23,156 nt of DNA, from contig CAZGDB010000023.1 of NCBI GenBank assembly GCA_964524705.1, positions 1-23,156 on the forward strand. The letters are read 5' to 3'. The notes below the pieces were generated by a model that ran no database searches, had not been told where the DNA came from, and was given only the letters and a program-made list of their open reading frames with translations. Origin of the DNA: CAZGDB01 sp964524705 (GTDB taxonomy: Bacteria > Pseudomonadota > Gammaproteobacteria > Berkiellales > Berkiellaceae). Of this stretch, positions 16,201 to 23,156 are shown piece after piece; position 1 is the first letter of the stretch; the number at the start of each line of letters is the position of its first letter. The position numbers and the translations under genes are program-made.

Positions 16201-19200
16201 GCACTCACCGCTGCTTTAAAAGCTTCCACGTCTAAAATATGCAATACATCTCTTAATAACTGAGAGCCAGAAGCTTTCCAATCTTTGTTATGAGGAGAAG
16301 CTAAATCTTTCAACACATCCACATCTTCAACTGTCTTGATAGTCGACAATTGATTTTTTAATGCATTCAACTTTTGTTTAACAGTCAATACTTTAATATC
16401 TGAAACATTCCGAATACGCTTACGCTCGAGATCTGCGGTTATAGTCGCCCACAAAGCCTCCATTTCCGAACCTTTATACTGCACAAAAATATCTCGCCAA
16501 CTAACTCCTTTCCGATTGGGTAAATCTATATTAATAAACTCTTTTCCTTTGCTCCATAACAAAGCAAACACTTCAGGATCAACATAATCTATTGCATAGT
16601 GAAAAGGCATTTCACCATCAAGATCTGCAGTATTAAGCAATGGAAGCAATTCCGGGATACTCAATAACAAATCTATCACTTCCACCTTGCCCAACTGAAC
16701 TGCACAATGTAACAAATCATACTCTTTAAAAGCTCTCGCTAAAGCCACACGATCTAAGCCAAATCCACTCTCTAAAAAAGCTTTTACAANNNNNNNNNNN
16801 NNNNNNNNNNNNNNNNNNNNNNNNNNNNNNNNNNNNNNNNNNNNNNNNNNNNNNNNNNNNNNNNNNNNNNNNNNNNNNNNNNNNNNNNNGTTAGTTAAAA
16901 AAGAAACAGCCCTTACATCACCAAGCTCAACCGCATACATTAAAGGGCTTCTAGCATACCCATCCATTGCATTCAGATCGCAAAACTCATCTTCCATCAA
17001 AGCACGCAAAAGAATATATTTCTGATATTTTATAGCAGCATGAACAGCTGTACCCATATGTTCAGAAATATACACATTGACACCAACAGTTTTAATTTCA
17101 TTCATAAACCGCATAATATCTTCCGGACTTTCATCCATATCAAAGATATCACGGGCCAACTTTGTTAAATTATTACCCGACCACCCCTCAGAAACTTTAA
17201 ATTTATCTAATAAATCATAACAAGCCTGATAAGCCGGATCTTCTTTTGGCAACAAATCTAAAGCGGTTTTTCCTGATTTGTCTTGCAACCCTACATTGAC
17301 ATATTTTCTGGATAATAACGCCAGAAGCATATTTACATCCGCCTTCGAGGCAGCATGATGTAATGGCGTTCTGCCTTCTGCATCTATTGCATTAATAGAA
17401 AAACCTAACTGATTAAATTTCTGTACTAAATCCATTCGATTATGAATAACTGCCAGATGTAACAAAGTATATCCAGTTACAGGATCTCGAATTGTTTGCA
17501 CATTATCCAGGTTCAAATCAGAATCCGAAATCAACGAAGTATTACCTTTTTTAATCACCTCCAAAAGAAATGCTCGTTTTTTTTGATCTTTAAACAAATC
17601 CTCTACTTGATATTGCAACAAAAGATCTCTCAAGTAACGATATATTCTTCGATCCGGCAATTCAGTATCAGCATCTAATTCTTGATAAACCTTATTTAAG
17701 GCAGACTCTTCGTGTTTATCTAGAAGACCAACATAGATCGGCTGTGAAGCATTTAATAAAACATGTATTCCTGTTATATTTTTAGAATCAACAGCATAGT
17801 GAAAAGCAGTCAAACCATAATCATTCTTAACATTTACATCGCTACGATCACAAATCTTACGCTGAAGCTGATAATCCTGAACCAATCCGGCAGCCATTAA
17901 ATGGATAGCATAACTATCTTTTACACACGGAACGCTCAAATCAAGCTCCGGCCGATCCAATAAAAAAGACAAACAAGCTGTTTTTTCTTTTCCATCTCTT
18001 CCTAAGATATACCCAAAAGGCGTACAACCCGCATCATCTAACTGCTTTATTGCATCAGGGTATAAATAGAAAATATTTTTTAGAATAGAGACAGGACAAA
18101 TTCTGGCATAATGCAAAGCATACTGACCTTGATTGTTTTTTATATCTGCCTTAACTCGAGGATCCTGCAATAGCAATTCCGCAATCTCATAAAAACCACC
18201 AATCAAAGCCAAATGCAAAGGGGTATTCCCAAGCGCATTTACAACATTCACATCAAGCTCTTGATGCGTTAATAAAACACGAACAGCTTCTATGTTGTTT
18301 TTATCAATTGCAACTTGCAAAGCATTTCCGCCATTAAAAACGGCATTAACATTAGATTTTGGTAGTAACGCAGCAACAACATCAGCCGGGAGATTAAAAC
18401 CAACCGCCATAATTAATGGCTCTAATCCAGAATGACAAATTTTCTCAGTATTAAAAATGGTTTGTTGAATATAAAAAATCAAAATTTCAGAAACAAGCCC
18501 ACCATCCAACTCTTTTTTTAAAAATCTACGCGCTAAATCACTCGCCATATACCCAAAAGGCGAAACCCCTAAATCATCAACGATATTAATGGCATCAGGA
18601 TGCAAGTTAAAAATCTTTTTAGAAAAACCAAAAGAAACTTTGCAAGAAAAATGCAAAGGATACTGCCCCTTGAAATTCGCTATATCCGCAACAATACCTG
18701 ATTTCTGCAACAACAAAGTCAATATTTCTTCATTCTCTAAAAAACAAGCCACATGCAATGCTGTATTACCAACTTCATCTTGAATATTTATATCAACGTC
18801 ATCTCGCGCCAAGATTTCACGAACCAGATCTACGTCTGCTTTATGAATCGCCCTATGCAAAGGAAGCGCACGTTTATCAAAATAAGCGAAACTGCTTTTT
18901 TCAAGAATAATTCTTCTTACGATTGGATTTTTTATTCCACTATCAATCATACACTCCAACGGGAAACTCTCAAACACACAAGGCTTTGAATACTCTACGG
19001 ATTGCAACCATTCTATAGTCGCATCTTCTATCACCTTGCCACCATCAAACAATCTTCCTTGTGGAGTAACAGAATCGTCACTCATTTTATACAAAGCATC
19101 AGGGTACAAATGGTACACGCGCTCAAATAAGTTAAACCCAAGCAAAGGTGCGTAATGCAAAGGGTATTCATTTTTATAATTTTTAATATCAGCCCGTATT

Positions 19201-21161
19201 TTAGGGTGCGCTAACAACAAATCTACTATTTCTTTTTTTTGATACAATAATGCAGTATGTAAAACTGTATCGCCATCAATATCCTGAATATTCACATCTA
19301 TTTCAGGATCATCCAATAAAGCCTTCACGAGCTCTCTGTCATCCTGAAAAACAGCATTCTGTAAGAGGGTTCCATATTTCTGCATATACGGCGCATTTAA
19401 ACCTAATAGTGCTTTTGCTTCGCCAACAACAGCGCTTACACCTTTTTTTCTGTATTCATGAAATTTACTTCCAAAACTCGTTATAAATCCTATTTTTTTA
19501 GCTTTATTGTCTGCAGAATTAAAAACAAATGTCACCATAGACACTGCGCTAATTATTTTATTCACCAACCGCGTCACTTCATGACCTTGAGGCATCAGTG
19601 TTAAAAAATTTATTCTTTCATGAATAATCACACCAGGCGTCTTTAATATTTCTTTGAGTATTGATAAGGCAGAAATTTGTTTCTCATAATCTTTTTTATT
19701 TACAGCCCCCAGTAATGCCAGACCTGCCAAATATAATGGAGACATTGACCCTTGCGTTGTACACGCATTAACAGGAGCCCCATTTTGCAATAACCACAAA
19801 ACCAACTCAAAATCACTTTCTTTTATAGCGCAATGCAAAGCAGTTAACCCTTGCGTGTTTTTCAAATGCAATAACTCTGGGATTTTATACTGATATTCCA
19901 GTAAAATCAGATCCCCTTCTGTCACCGCTTTAAAAAATCTCTCTTTTCTTTCTGTTGGGCTATTTGCAGCATCCCATACATTTGTGTGTTGCTGCGCAAC
20001 AATACGCATGAACCCTTTAAATCTATGATCCTTTGTAACTGATAGTTGATTTGCCGCAAATATAGCTAAATCACAAGGATACTTTGGGTCTGAAACTTTT
20101 AATCCAGAGCTCAATAAAATATATGCCGCCATAAAAAAACGATTTTGAACCGCAGAATATAATGGCGTCAATCCTTCATGATTTTGAATATTCAAATTTT
20201 TAGCTAATTTCAAAACCAACAAAAAAACAGACGAATAATCTTCAGAAGTTGAAACCGTATGCAAACAAGTTGAACCAGAAACATCTTGCACATCAACAGA
20301 CAATCCTAACTCAGAGAATTGTGTTATCAGCACATCCACCACATCTAGATGCTTTAATAACAATGCACTGTGTAAAGCGGTAACTTTTGTCACTTCTGTT
20401 TGACAATTTAGCCACCCTTTAACATCTATATCCTTATTCTTATATAACTGCAGCACCCCTTTTTTAAGAATTTCCGCCGCTCGTGGCTTATTCTCCTGTG
20501 CGACAATATGCAATAAGGTTTTATCTCCCTCAAAAACCTCCAGCACATATTTAGGATTATCTTTAATAATCTGTTCTAACAACCCCCACTTTTCTGTTTT
20601 AATAGCCGCACAGGTATATGAAAATTGTGCAGACACTACTTTTTTAGCTTTAGGCTGCTTTACCCATAAATAACAGGCTACTGCATCACTACCTTGCATG
20701 ACTGCCACCTCTAAAGGTTGCAAATGATCTACAGTTTTCATCTCCCATAAACGTTGAGTTTGCTTATAGGCCAGTAAACGTTCAATCACACTCAGCGATT
20801 TCTGTTTCGCAGCCAAATGCAGGACTGTTTCTCCCGCCTTATTTTGATGCTCCCATCTGAACACATTGCTTTTGTTAGTTGAAAAACTATTAAAGATTGC
20901 AATAGCTACATCAGCATGGCCATGCTGTAGCGCACTATGTAAAGGGGTATTACCTGCGGTATCTGACGCATTAATATCTGCATCAGGGCTTGCTAATGCT
21001 GCCTTCATTAACCCAATATCGCCCATATAAGCTGCTAAATGTAATGCGTTATTTTGAATATTATGTTGAAACACATACAGTTGCTGAACATCTGAATATC
21101 TCAGGGTATGTATTTTTTCAAAGACAAATGTTTTAGCAAAAACCGCTGGAAATTTACCCAT
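13218..21161 (-). CDS. Giant ankyrin-repeat protein (about 2647 aa, interrupted by an assembly gap)
   Basis: No signal peptide or membrane segment is visible. Ankyrin repeats begin near residue 35 (NALHLAAYMGDIGLM, GNTPLHSALQHGHADVAIAI) and recur to the C-terminus (GNTALHFSFLPG). Two kinds of higher-order module stand out. Three modules starting at residues 597, 765 and 945 each run two ankyrin repeats, then QYPLHY and a Y/H-PDA ... PxG segment. Three others starting near 1753, 2033 and 2244 join one ankyrin repeat to a THEA ... P-x-x-W-x-x-x-PF segment that is not ankyrin-like. Residues about 1458-1491 are unknown because 100 Ns interrupt the gene; both flanks read as ankyrin in the same frame, but true length and integrity are unproven. 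The ATG at 21161 has a weak ribosome binding site and lies 37 nt after a good -10. Probably a scaffold or host-directed protein; no catalytic domain was recognised. Confidence 0.85.
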   Translation of the reverse strand: MGKFPAVFAKTFVFEKIHTLRYSDVQQLYVFQHNIQNNALHLAAYMGDIGLMKAALASPDADINASDTAGNTPLHSALQHGHADVAIAIFNSFSTNKSNVFRWEHQNKAGETVLHLAAKQKSLSVIERLLAYKQTQRLWEMKTVDHLQPLEVAVMQGSDAVACYLWVKQPKAKKVVSAQFSYTCAAIKTEKWGLLEQIIKDNPKYVLEVFEGDKTLLHIVAQENKPRAAEILKKGVLQLYKNKDIDVKGWLNCQTEVTKVTALHSALLLKHLDVVDVLITQFSELGLSVDVQDVSGSTCLHTVSTSEDYSSVFLLVLKLAKNLNIQNHEGLTPLYSAVQNRFFMAAYILLSSGLKVSDPKYPCDLAIFAANQLSVTKDHRFKGFMRIVAQQHTNVWDAANSPTERKERFFKAVTEGDLILLEYQYKIPELLHLKNTQGLTALHCAIKESDFELVLWLLQNGAPVNACTTQGSMSPLYLAGLALLGAVNKKDYEKQISALSILKEILKTPGVIIHERINFLTLMPQGHEVTRLVNKIISAVSMVTFVFNSADNKAKKIGFITSFGSKFHEYRKKGVSAVVGEAKALLGLNAPYMQKYGTLLQNAVFQDDRELVKALLDDPEIDVNIQDIDGDTVLHTALLYQKKEIVDLLLAHPKIRADIKNYKNEYPLHYAPLLGFNLFERVYHLYPDALYKMSDDSVTPQGRLFDGGKVIEDATIEWLQSVEYSKPCVFESFPLECMIDSGIKNPIVRRIILEKSSFAYFDKRALPLHRAIHKADVDLVREILARDDVDINIQDEVGNTALHVACFLENEEILTLLLQKSGIVADIANFKGQYPLHFSCKVSFGFSKKIFNLHPDAINIVDDLGVSPFGYMASDLARRFLKKELDGGLVSEILIFYIQQTIFNTEKICHSGLEPLIMAVGFNLPADVVAALLPKSNVNAVFNGGNALQVAIDKNNIEAVRVLLTHQELDVNVVNALGNTPLHLALIGGFYEIAELLLQDPRVKADIKNNQGQYALHYARICPVSILKNIFYLYPDAIKQLDDAGCTPFGYILGRDGKEKTACLSFLLDRPELDLSVPCVKDSYAIHLMAAGLVQDYQLQRKICDRSDVNVKNDYGLTAFHYAVDSKNITGIHVLLNASQPIYVGLLDKHEESALNKVYQELDADTELPDRRIYRYLRDLLLQYQVEDLFKDQKKRAFLLEVIKKGNTSLISDSDLNLDNVQTIRDPVTGYTLLHLAVIHNRMDLVQKFNQLGFSINAIDAEGRTPLHHAASKADVNMLLALLSRKYVNVGLQDKSGKTALDLLPKEDPAYQACYDLLDKFKVSEGWSGNNLTKLARDIFDMDESPEDIMRFMNEIKTVGVNVYISEHMGTAVHAAIKYQKYILLRALMEDEFCDLNAMDGYARSPLMYAVELGDVRAVSFLTNXXXXXXXXXXXXXXXXXXXXXXXXXXXXXXXXXXVKAFLESGFGLDRVALARAFKEYDLLHCAVQLGKVEVIDLLLSIPELLPLLNTADLDGEMPFHYAIDYVDPEVFALLWSKGKEFINIDLPNRKGVSWRDIFVQYKGSEMEALWATITADLERKRIRNVSDIKVLTVKQKLNALKNQLSTIKTVEDVDVLKDLASPHNKDWKASGSQLLRDVLHILDVEAFKAAVSAFGLADYAADLVEECLQDTDLQKALRLFSIIPSGKFKNTLLYQALQFRRLDILQEYMGLDFLKSHNQDSKTPAEIALMMGDGLLCRMFLDKAEQLGMSFLEVLPLNTDTLKTVVINGEVDILNAWLKAKGHKRASKLFAQADKDGNTPLHLACISNHSKIVEVVLKFSTHDDVYRSNKDGQTVMQLLLSNHPDIKVPKEWTERPFDQLNLTEQLEKIKNAIVNLSSVEGLLLIQQMLQFLNKQQLKKHAHVFLDAALQIANLTCFNAVVDALDLRKGIPERWKLAVSAKEPVADRLLPFVYTQSETKDTVWHQAVLAVQGLSAEDIAPVFLAVQQQSQFKELFFRTNQFEQTPIMLALKLNNWHVVNVLLDIAAVFKYSLERIVPPTQENLLQVMAACKPDLLARFLNEQAYQELLEQKDTSGNTLLHVACKSFKHAPIMLSTLLQYVTHEALHQPNELGETVIQLLAESPDIQIPADWAKPPFHRLDPVTQLQQIVEQLNQGANLNVLQSMLSTLRMPPIASAAPSLLHEGVVARNIDFITMVLQSPQYHPLLKFHNIAGQTPLSLAVQLKEIAIVTQLMHEGLRIGYRFVDLLVPSHQHLLSVIELGDLNLLEQCLSEPAYVALLQQVDEAGYTPLQKACLLKQIPEKLIIRLLEFYTHEAVYHSNTAGQTIAQSLALVGLLPTKWQHPPFNAAEVEAFLARRYEEAVKEIAQQELELPYEVLCKAIQKDKFEDFVEALKKTGIDWNQPNAAGEPPLHQLIYKEPEWLMYWLSLKLPTTAVNRAGDTALLSALKRNRKRAAELLVQAEDAPVNVGYPLDWAVQHNYVEVLTLLLQRGADPEHATVNKTLLELIMARSDRSNLMGVLVEQVKPALLDSWNVLIRLFKEWRPRLNLGVFSKLIKRGINLNVQDPETGNTALHFSFLPGTRSPDTAQMLLETESLEVNLRNNEGVTPGTLFFTYGADHLNFAVQSGFAVRGGEARIMFPPNSSIT
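14079..15905 (-). repeat. Three copies of a THEA/PxxWxxPPF module in the 2647-aa protein
   Basis: The copies are residues about 1753-1870 (15905-15552), 2033-2150 (15065-14712) and 2244-2361 (14432-14079). Each starts with L-x-x-(L/V)-P, has an ankyrin core (GNTPLHLAC, GNTLLHVAC, GYTPLQKAC), and then 70 residues from the module start a Thr-His pair: THDDVYRSNKDGQT at 1822, THEALHQPNELGET at 2102, THEAVYHSNTAGQT at 2313. Each then has IKVPKEWTERPF, IQIPADWAKPPF or LLPTKWQHPPF, followed in the first two by QL-x-x-I. Copies are separated by about 160 and 90 residues of other sequence. Confidence 0.8.
16790..16889. other. Assembly gap (100 Ns)
   Basis: Exactly 100 Ns inside the giant ankyrin gene, a common placeholder length for a scaffold gap of unknown size. 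The sequence before it (SPLMYAVELGDVRAVSFLTN) and after it (VKAFLESGFGLD) are both ankyrin helices, so the missing piece probably contains at least most of one repeat. Confidence 0.98.
18009..19373 (-). repeat. Three copies of a 107-residue ankyrin + YPDA module in the 2647-aa protein
   Basis: Copies at residues 597-703 (19373-19053), 765-871 (18869-18549) and 945-1051 (18329-18009) align without a single gap over the first 90 residues. The shared pattern is (D/N)-x-x-(L/A)-V-(K/R)-x-(L/I)-L, then D-V/I-N, G-(D/N)-T-x-LH, EI-x-x-LLL, ADI-x-N, Y-x-LH, and finally LYPDA or LHPDA 90 residues in, followed by DD and P-x-G. The intervals between copies (168 and 180 residues) also contain a less conserved part. 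Confidence 0.85.
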
Positions 21162-21198
21162 TTTTATACCGTATTATTGTAGATTTTATAAAAAAATG

Positions 21199-21227
21199 AG
21201 TCTATCAGGTATCCCATCTCGCCTCAA
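21199..21227 (-). promoter_or_regulatory. Promoter of the giant ankyrin gene pair
   Basis: On the minus strand: -35 TTGAGG (21227-21222), 17-bp spacer, -10 TAGACT (21204-21199), and the ATG 37 nt later. GTTAGTTA lies about 10-20 bp upstream of the -35, as in the promoter of the F-box ankyrin gene. The promoter sits just after the terminator of the upstream gene, so the giant pair forms its own transcription unit. Confidence 0.6.
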
Positions 21228-21252
21228 GTGAATAAACTAACTAACTGATAAT

Positions 21253-21277
21253 AAAAAAAGGGACTCTAACGGTCCCT
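21253..21277 (-). terminator. Rho-independent terminator after the partial ankyrin gene
   Basis: On the minus strand AGGGAC (21277-21272) pairs with GTCCCT (21264-21259), with a 7-nt loop, and a run of seven Ts follows directly. It lies 20 nt after the stop codon at 21298 and in the right orientation to end that transcript before the giant-gene promoter. Confidence 0.88.
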
Positions 21278-21297
21278 CATTTTACATACCCAATGGA

Positions 21298-23156
21298 TTA
21301 ATCATTTTTTTTATTCATGATTTCTTTTGCTGTGTTTAATGATGCATCCACAACCTCTGCCTGCTCTGCTTTCGGAGGCACTAACGCAGTTATATCCACC
21401 ACTGTGTCATCATTACGTTGTGTTAAGACAGCTGGTGGCGCTTGCGTCACTACAATAATGGGAACAGCTGGCTTCTCAACCGGCACTCGTACCGGTAGAC
21501 GTGCTGCCGCCTCTCTCTTTAATTGCAAGACTGCATTGACAATCGCAGCTAACATGGCCAACAGAATCGCCATAAATGGGCCATCTATCGCATACCCCAC
21601 CGTCCCACCGGCAGCAGCCCCTCCTATCAAGGCAGTACTACGTGTTACAATAATCGGTTTAGACCTATGGTAAGGACGTAAATAGGCAACCACTTCCGTA
21701 TATCCTTTTTCCACAGCCCATTCATATGGTGTTTTACCCTCATATTCTAAATTAAGATTCGCACCTTTTTTAGCTAACAATTGCACCAATTCAAGATTAT
21801 TGTTAAAAACAGCAGTGTGTAACAGTGTTTTCCCCAGAACAGTAGAATTCACGTCAATATTTTCATTTAATAAAGCAGATACTGTCTGCTTGTCTCCTGC
21901 CTCCACTGCGCCCATCACTGCTTTGATTTGCAAGGAATCATTCAGCCCCTCCCCCTTCAAGAGTAAGGCAGCAAGAATTTTTAAGTCTAACGTTGGTTTT
22001 CGCCTATAAACCAACTCTAGAATATTATTCGGAATTTCCACGCCCTTATCAAATAATGCATTGAGCTGCTCTACAGTCCCTTCACGTAATACAAACCCTA
22101 ATGCCATGGTGCCAATTTTTGAAACAAAAGGCACGCCTTCCACAATCATCCCGAAAACTACTGTTTCATCTTTTTTATTATATGCCGCTTCTAATAACGC
22201 AAGTTTGGCCTCGATTTTAAGATTGTTCGACAACACAAGCTTTGCAAAATCTATACCCGATGTACTCAGCGCAACATTCACAGTTGAATCTAAATATAAA
22301 GCTGCCGCGAGATCTGAATCTTGAACACTCACCGCATACTCTAATGCTTTTTGCAACTCCTTTTCCTCAAGCACTACGCAACCAGCCACACTCAAAGTAG
22401 CCAGCATACCCCATTGTTCTCTCTCAACAGCTTTGCTCACAACAAGATCAGAAAGCACCAATTGCTCAAGCGTAATGTGCTTTATTAGCTTATCAAAATT
22501 CTCAAATAATCCAGACTGAACCACATAAGATAAAGCCCTTAACTGCAATTTTGGGTCACACTGAGCGCCATGCTCAATCAATACCACTAACATTTCATCA
22601 GACCCTATGAGATCTGCTGCTGTTTTCCCTTGTAAATTTTTTGCATTTATATTAGCACCTTTAGAAAGCAACAACTGGACCAAGGCTAATGCTTGCACAC
22701 TATTCTGATTTTTTACAGCCAAATGCAAAGCTGTATAACCCTCATCATTTTTAAGTTCTAAATCACACGACTGCTCTAAAAAGGCCTGCACAACCTCTAA
22801 ATGACCTTCTTTTACCGCCAAATGCAAAGGCGTATTTCTAGAAATATTTTCAGCATTCAGATTGGCGTCATTACTTAATAAAGTTTTCACGATCTCTGTT
22901 GCGCCCATTTGAGCGGCATAATGTAAGGGCGTTTGTTTCTTCACCAAACAAACTGGATCAATATTTATCCACCCTACTTTTACTGAACCATATACCCGCT
23001 CAGAGTTTTCAACCAAACACTGAATCATGCCATGATTTTCTTGTATGACAGCACGATGTAGGGGAGTTAAACCACTCGCATCTTGTGCATTAATGTCAGC
23101 GCCCTTTTGCAATAAGTCCACCACTGGACCTAACACGCCAAAACTGACTGCGGCAA
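21298..23156 (-). CDS. Ankyrin-repeat protein with C-terminal hydrophobic hairpin, 3' part
   Basis: The frame is open to the right edge: codons before a GTG at 23136 read A-A-V-S-F-G, a normal ankyrin helix, so the true start lies outside the window and 618 residues are seen. Canonical ankyrin repeats come first (GLTPLHRAVIQENHGMIQCL, QTPLHYAAQMGATEIVKTLL, NTPLHLAVKEGHLEVVQAFL, YTALHLAVKNQNS), then a diverged helical stretch, then KTLLHTAVFNNNLELVQLL. Near the end (about 21517-21640 in DNA) a Gly/Ala-rich segment, ALIGGAAAGGTVGYAIDG, and PFMAILLAMLAAIVNAVLQL could form a membrane hairpin. The final 70 or so residues are proline- and valine-rich, then acidic, and end in MNKKND. Such an architecture fits a protein anchored in a membrane with its repeats exposed; which membrane, bacterial or host, cannot be told. 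A strong terminator follows. Confidence 0.88.
   Translation of the reverse strand, partial: AAVSFGVLGPVVDLLQKGADINAQDASGLTPLHRAVIQENHGMIQCLVENSERVYGSVKVGWINIDPVCLVKKQTPLHYAAQMGATEIVKTLLSNDANLNAENISRNTPLHLAVKEGHLEVVQAFLEQSCDLELKNDEGYTALHLAVKNQNSVQALALVQLLLSKGANINAKNLQGKTAADLIGSDEMLVVLIEHGAQCDPKLQLRALSYVVQSGLFENFDKLIKHITLEQLVLSDLVVSKAVEREQWGMLATLSVAGCVVLEEKELQKALEYAVSVQDSDLAAALYLDSTVNVALSTSGIDFAKLVLSNNLKIEAKLALLEAAYNKKDETVVFGMIVEGVPFVSKIGTMALGFVLREGTVEQLNALFDKGVEIPNNILELVYRRKPTLDLKILAALLLKGEGLNDSLQIKAVMGAVEAGDKQTVSALLNENIDVNSTVLGKTLLHTAVFNNNLELVQLLAKKGANLNLEYEGKTPYEWAVEKGYTEVVAYLRPYHRSKPIIVTRSTALIGGAAAGGTVGYAIDGPFMAILLAMLAAIVNAVLQLKREAAARLPVRVPVEKPAVPIIVVTQAPPAVLTQRNDDTVVDITALVPPKAEQAEVVDASLNTAKEIMNKKND

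Noticed and set aside
7802..21161. CRISPR-like or simple DNA repeats in the giant genes
   Set aside because: The recurring short strings encode G-x-T-P-L-H of ankyrin repeats at about 99-bp steps and diverge in sequence; no identical repeats or spacers.
21298..23136. GTG at 23136 as the start of the rightmost ankyrin gene
   Set aside because: The frame stays open to the edge and the preceding codons read as the first helix of the same ankyrin repeat.

Overview
The window looks like part of a gammaproteobacterial chromosome, probably from a host-associated or intracellular lineage (a Legionellales-like or amoeba-symbiont lifestyle is my inference). The evidence is a conserved lipid A/KDO operon in the order known from Escherichia coli (msbA, lpxK, ycaR, kdsB), low to moderate GC, and about 17 kb given over to ankyrin-repeat proteins, one of which starts with a eukaryotic-type F-box.

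Layout, left to right. (1) 1-1341, minus strand: the N-terminal 447 residues of a large two-partner-secretion (filamentous haemagglutinin-type) adhesin, running off the left edge. An RNA hairpin in its 5' leader covers part of the ribosome binding site. (2) 1436-5566, minus strand: a compact operon, msbA > lpxK > ycaR > kdsB > low-molecular-weight protein tyrosine phosphatase. Four of the five genes overlap a neighbour and the only internal gap is 4 nt. It covers lipid A 4'-phosphorylation, flipping of the lipid A core and CMP-KDO supply, with a phosphatase coupled at the end. (3) 5567-7822, plus strand: two monocistronic ankyrin genes, 265 and 362 aa. Both have the same 21-bp element (18 of 21 identical) ending exactly at the -35 box, and they share a C-terminal tail motif. 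The first carries the F-box; the second contains a nearly perfect 102-bp tandem duplication of one ankyrin repeat. (4) 7802-21161, minus strand: two giant ankyrin genes, 1791 and 2647 aa, 40 nt apart, behind a sigma70-type promoter at 21199-21227. The larger contains a 100-N assembly gap and two separate families of higher-order modules. (5) 21253-23156, minus strand: a clear rho-independent terminator, then the 3' part of a further ankyrin gene that ends in a hydrophobic hairpin and a proline-rich tail and runs off the right edge.

Read together, the window joins envelope biogenesis (lipid A/KDO) to a surface adhesin and to a cluster of five candidate host-directed ankyrin proteins. No tRNA, rRNA, CRISPR array, transposase or integrase was seen. 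The cluster's role as secreted effectors is inferred from the F-box and ankyrin architecture; no secretion machinery is in view.
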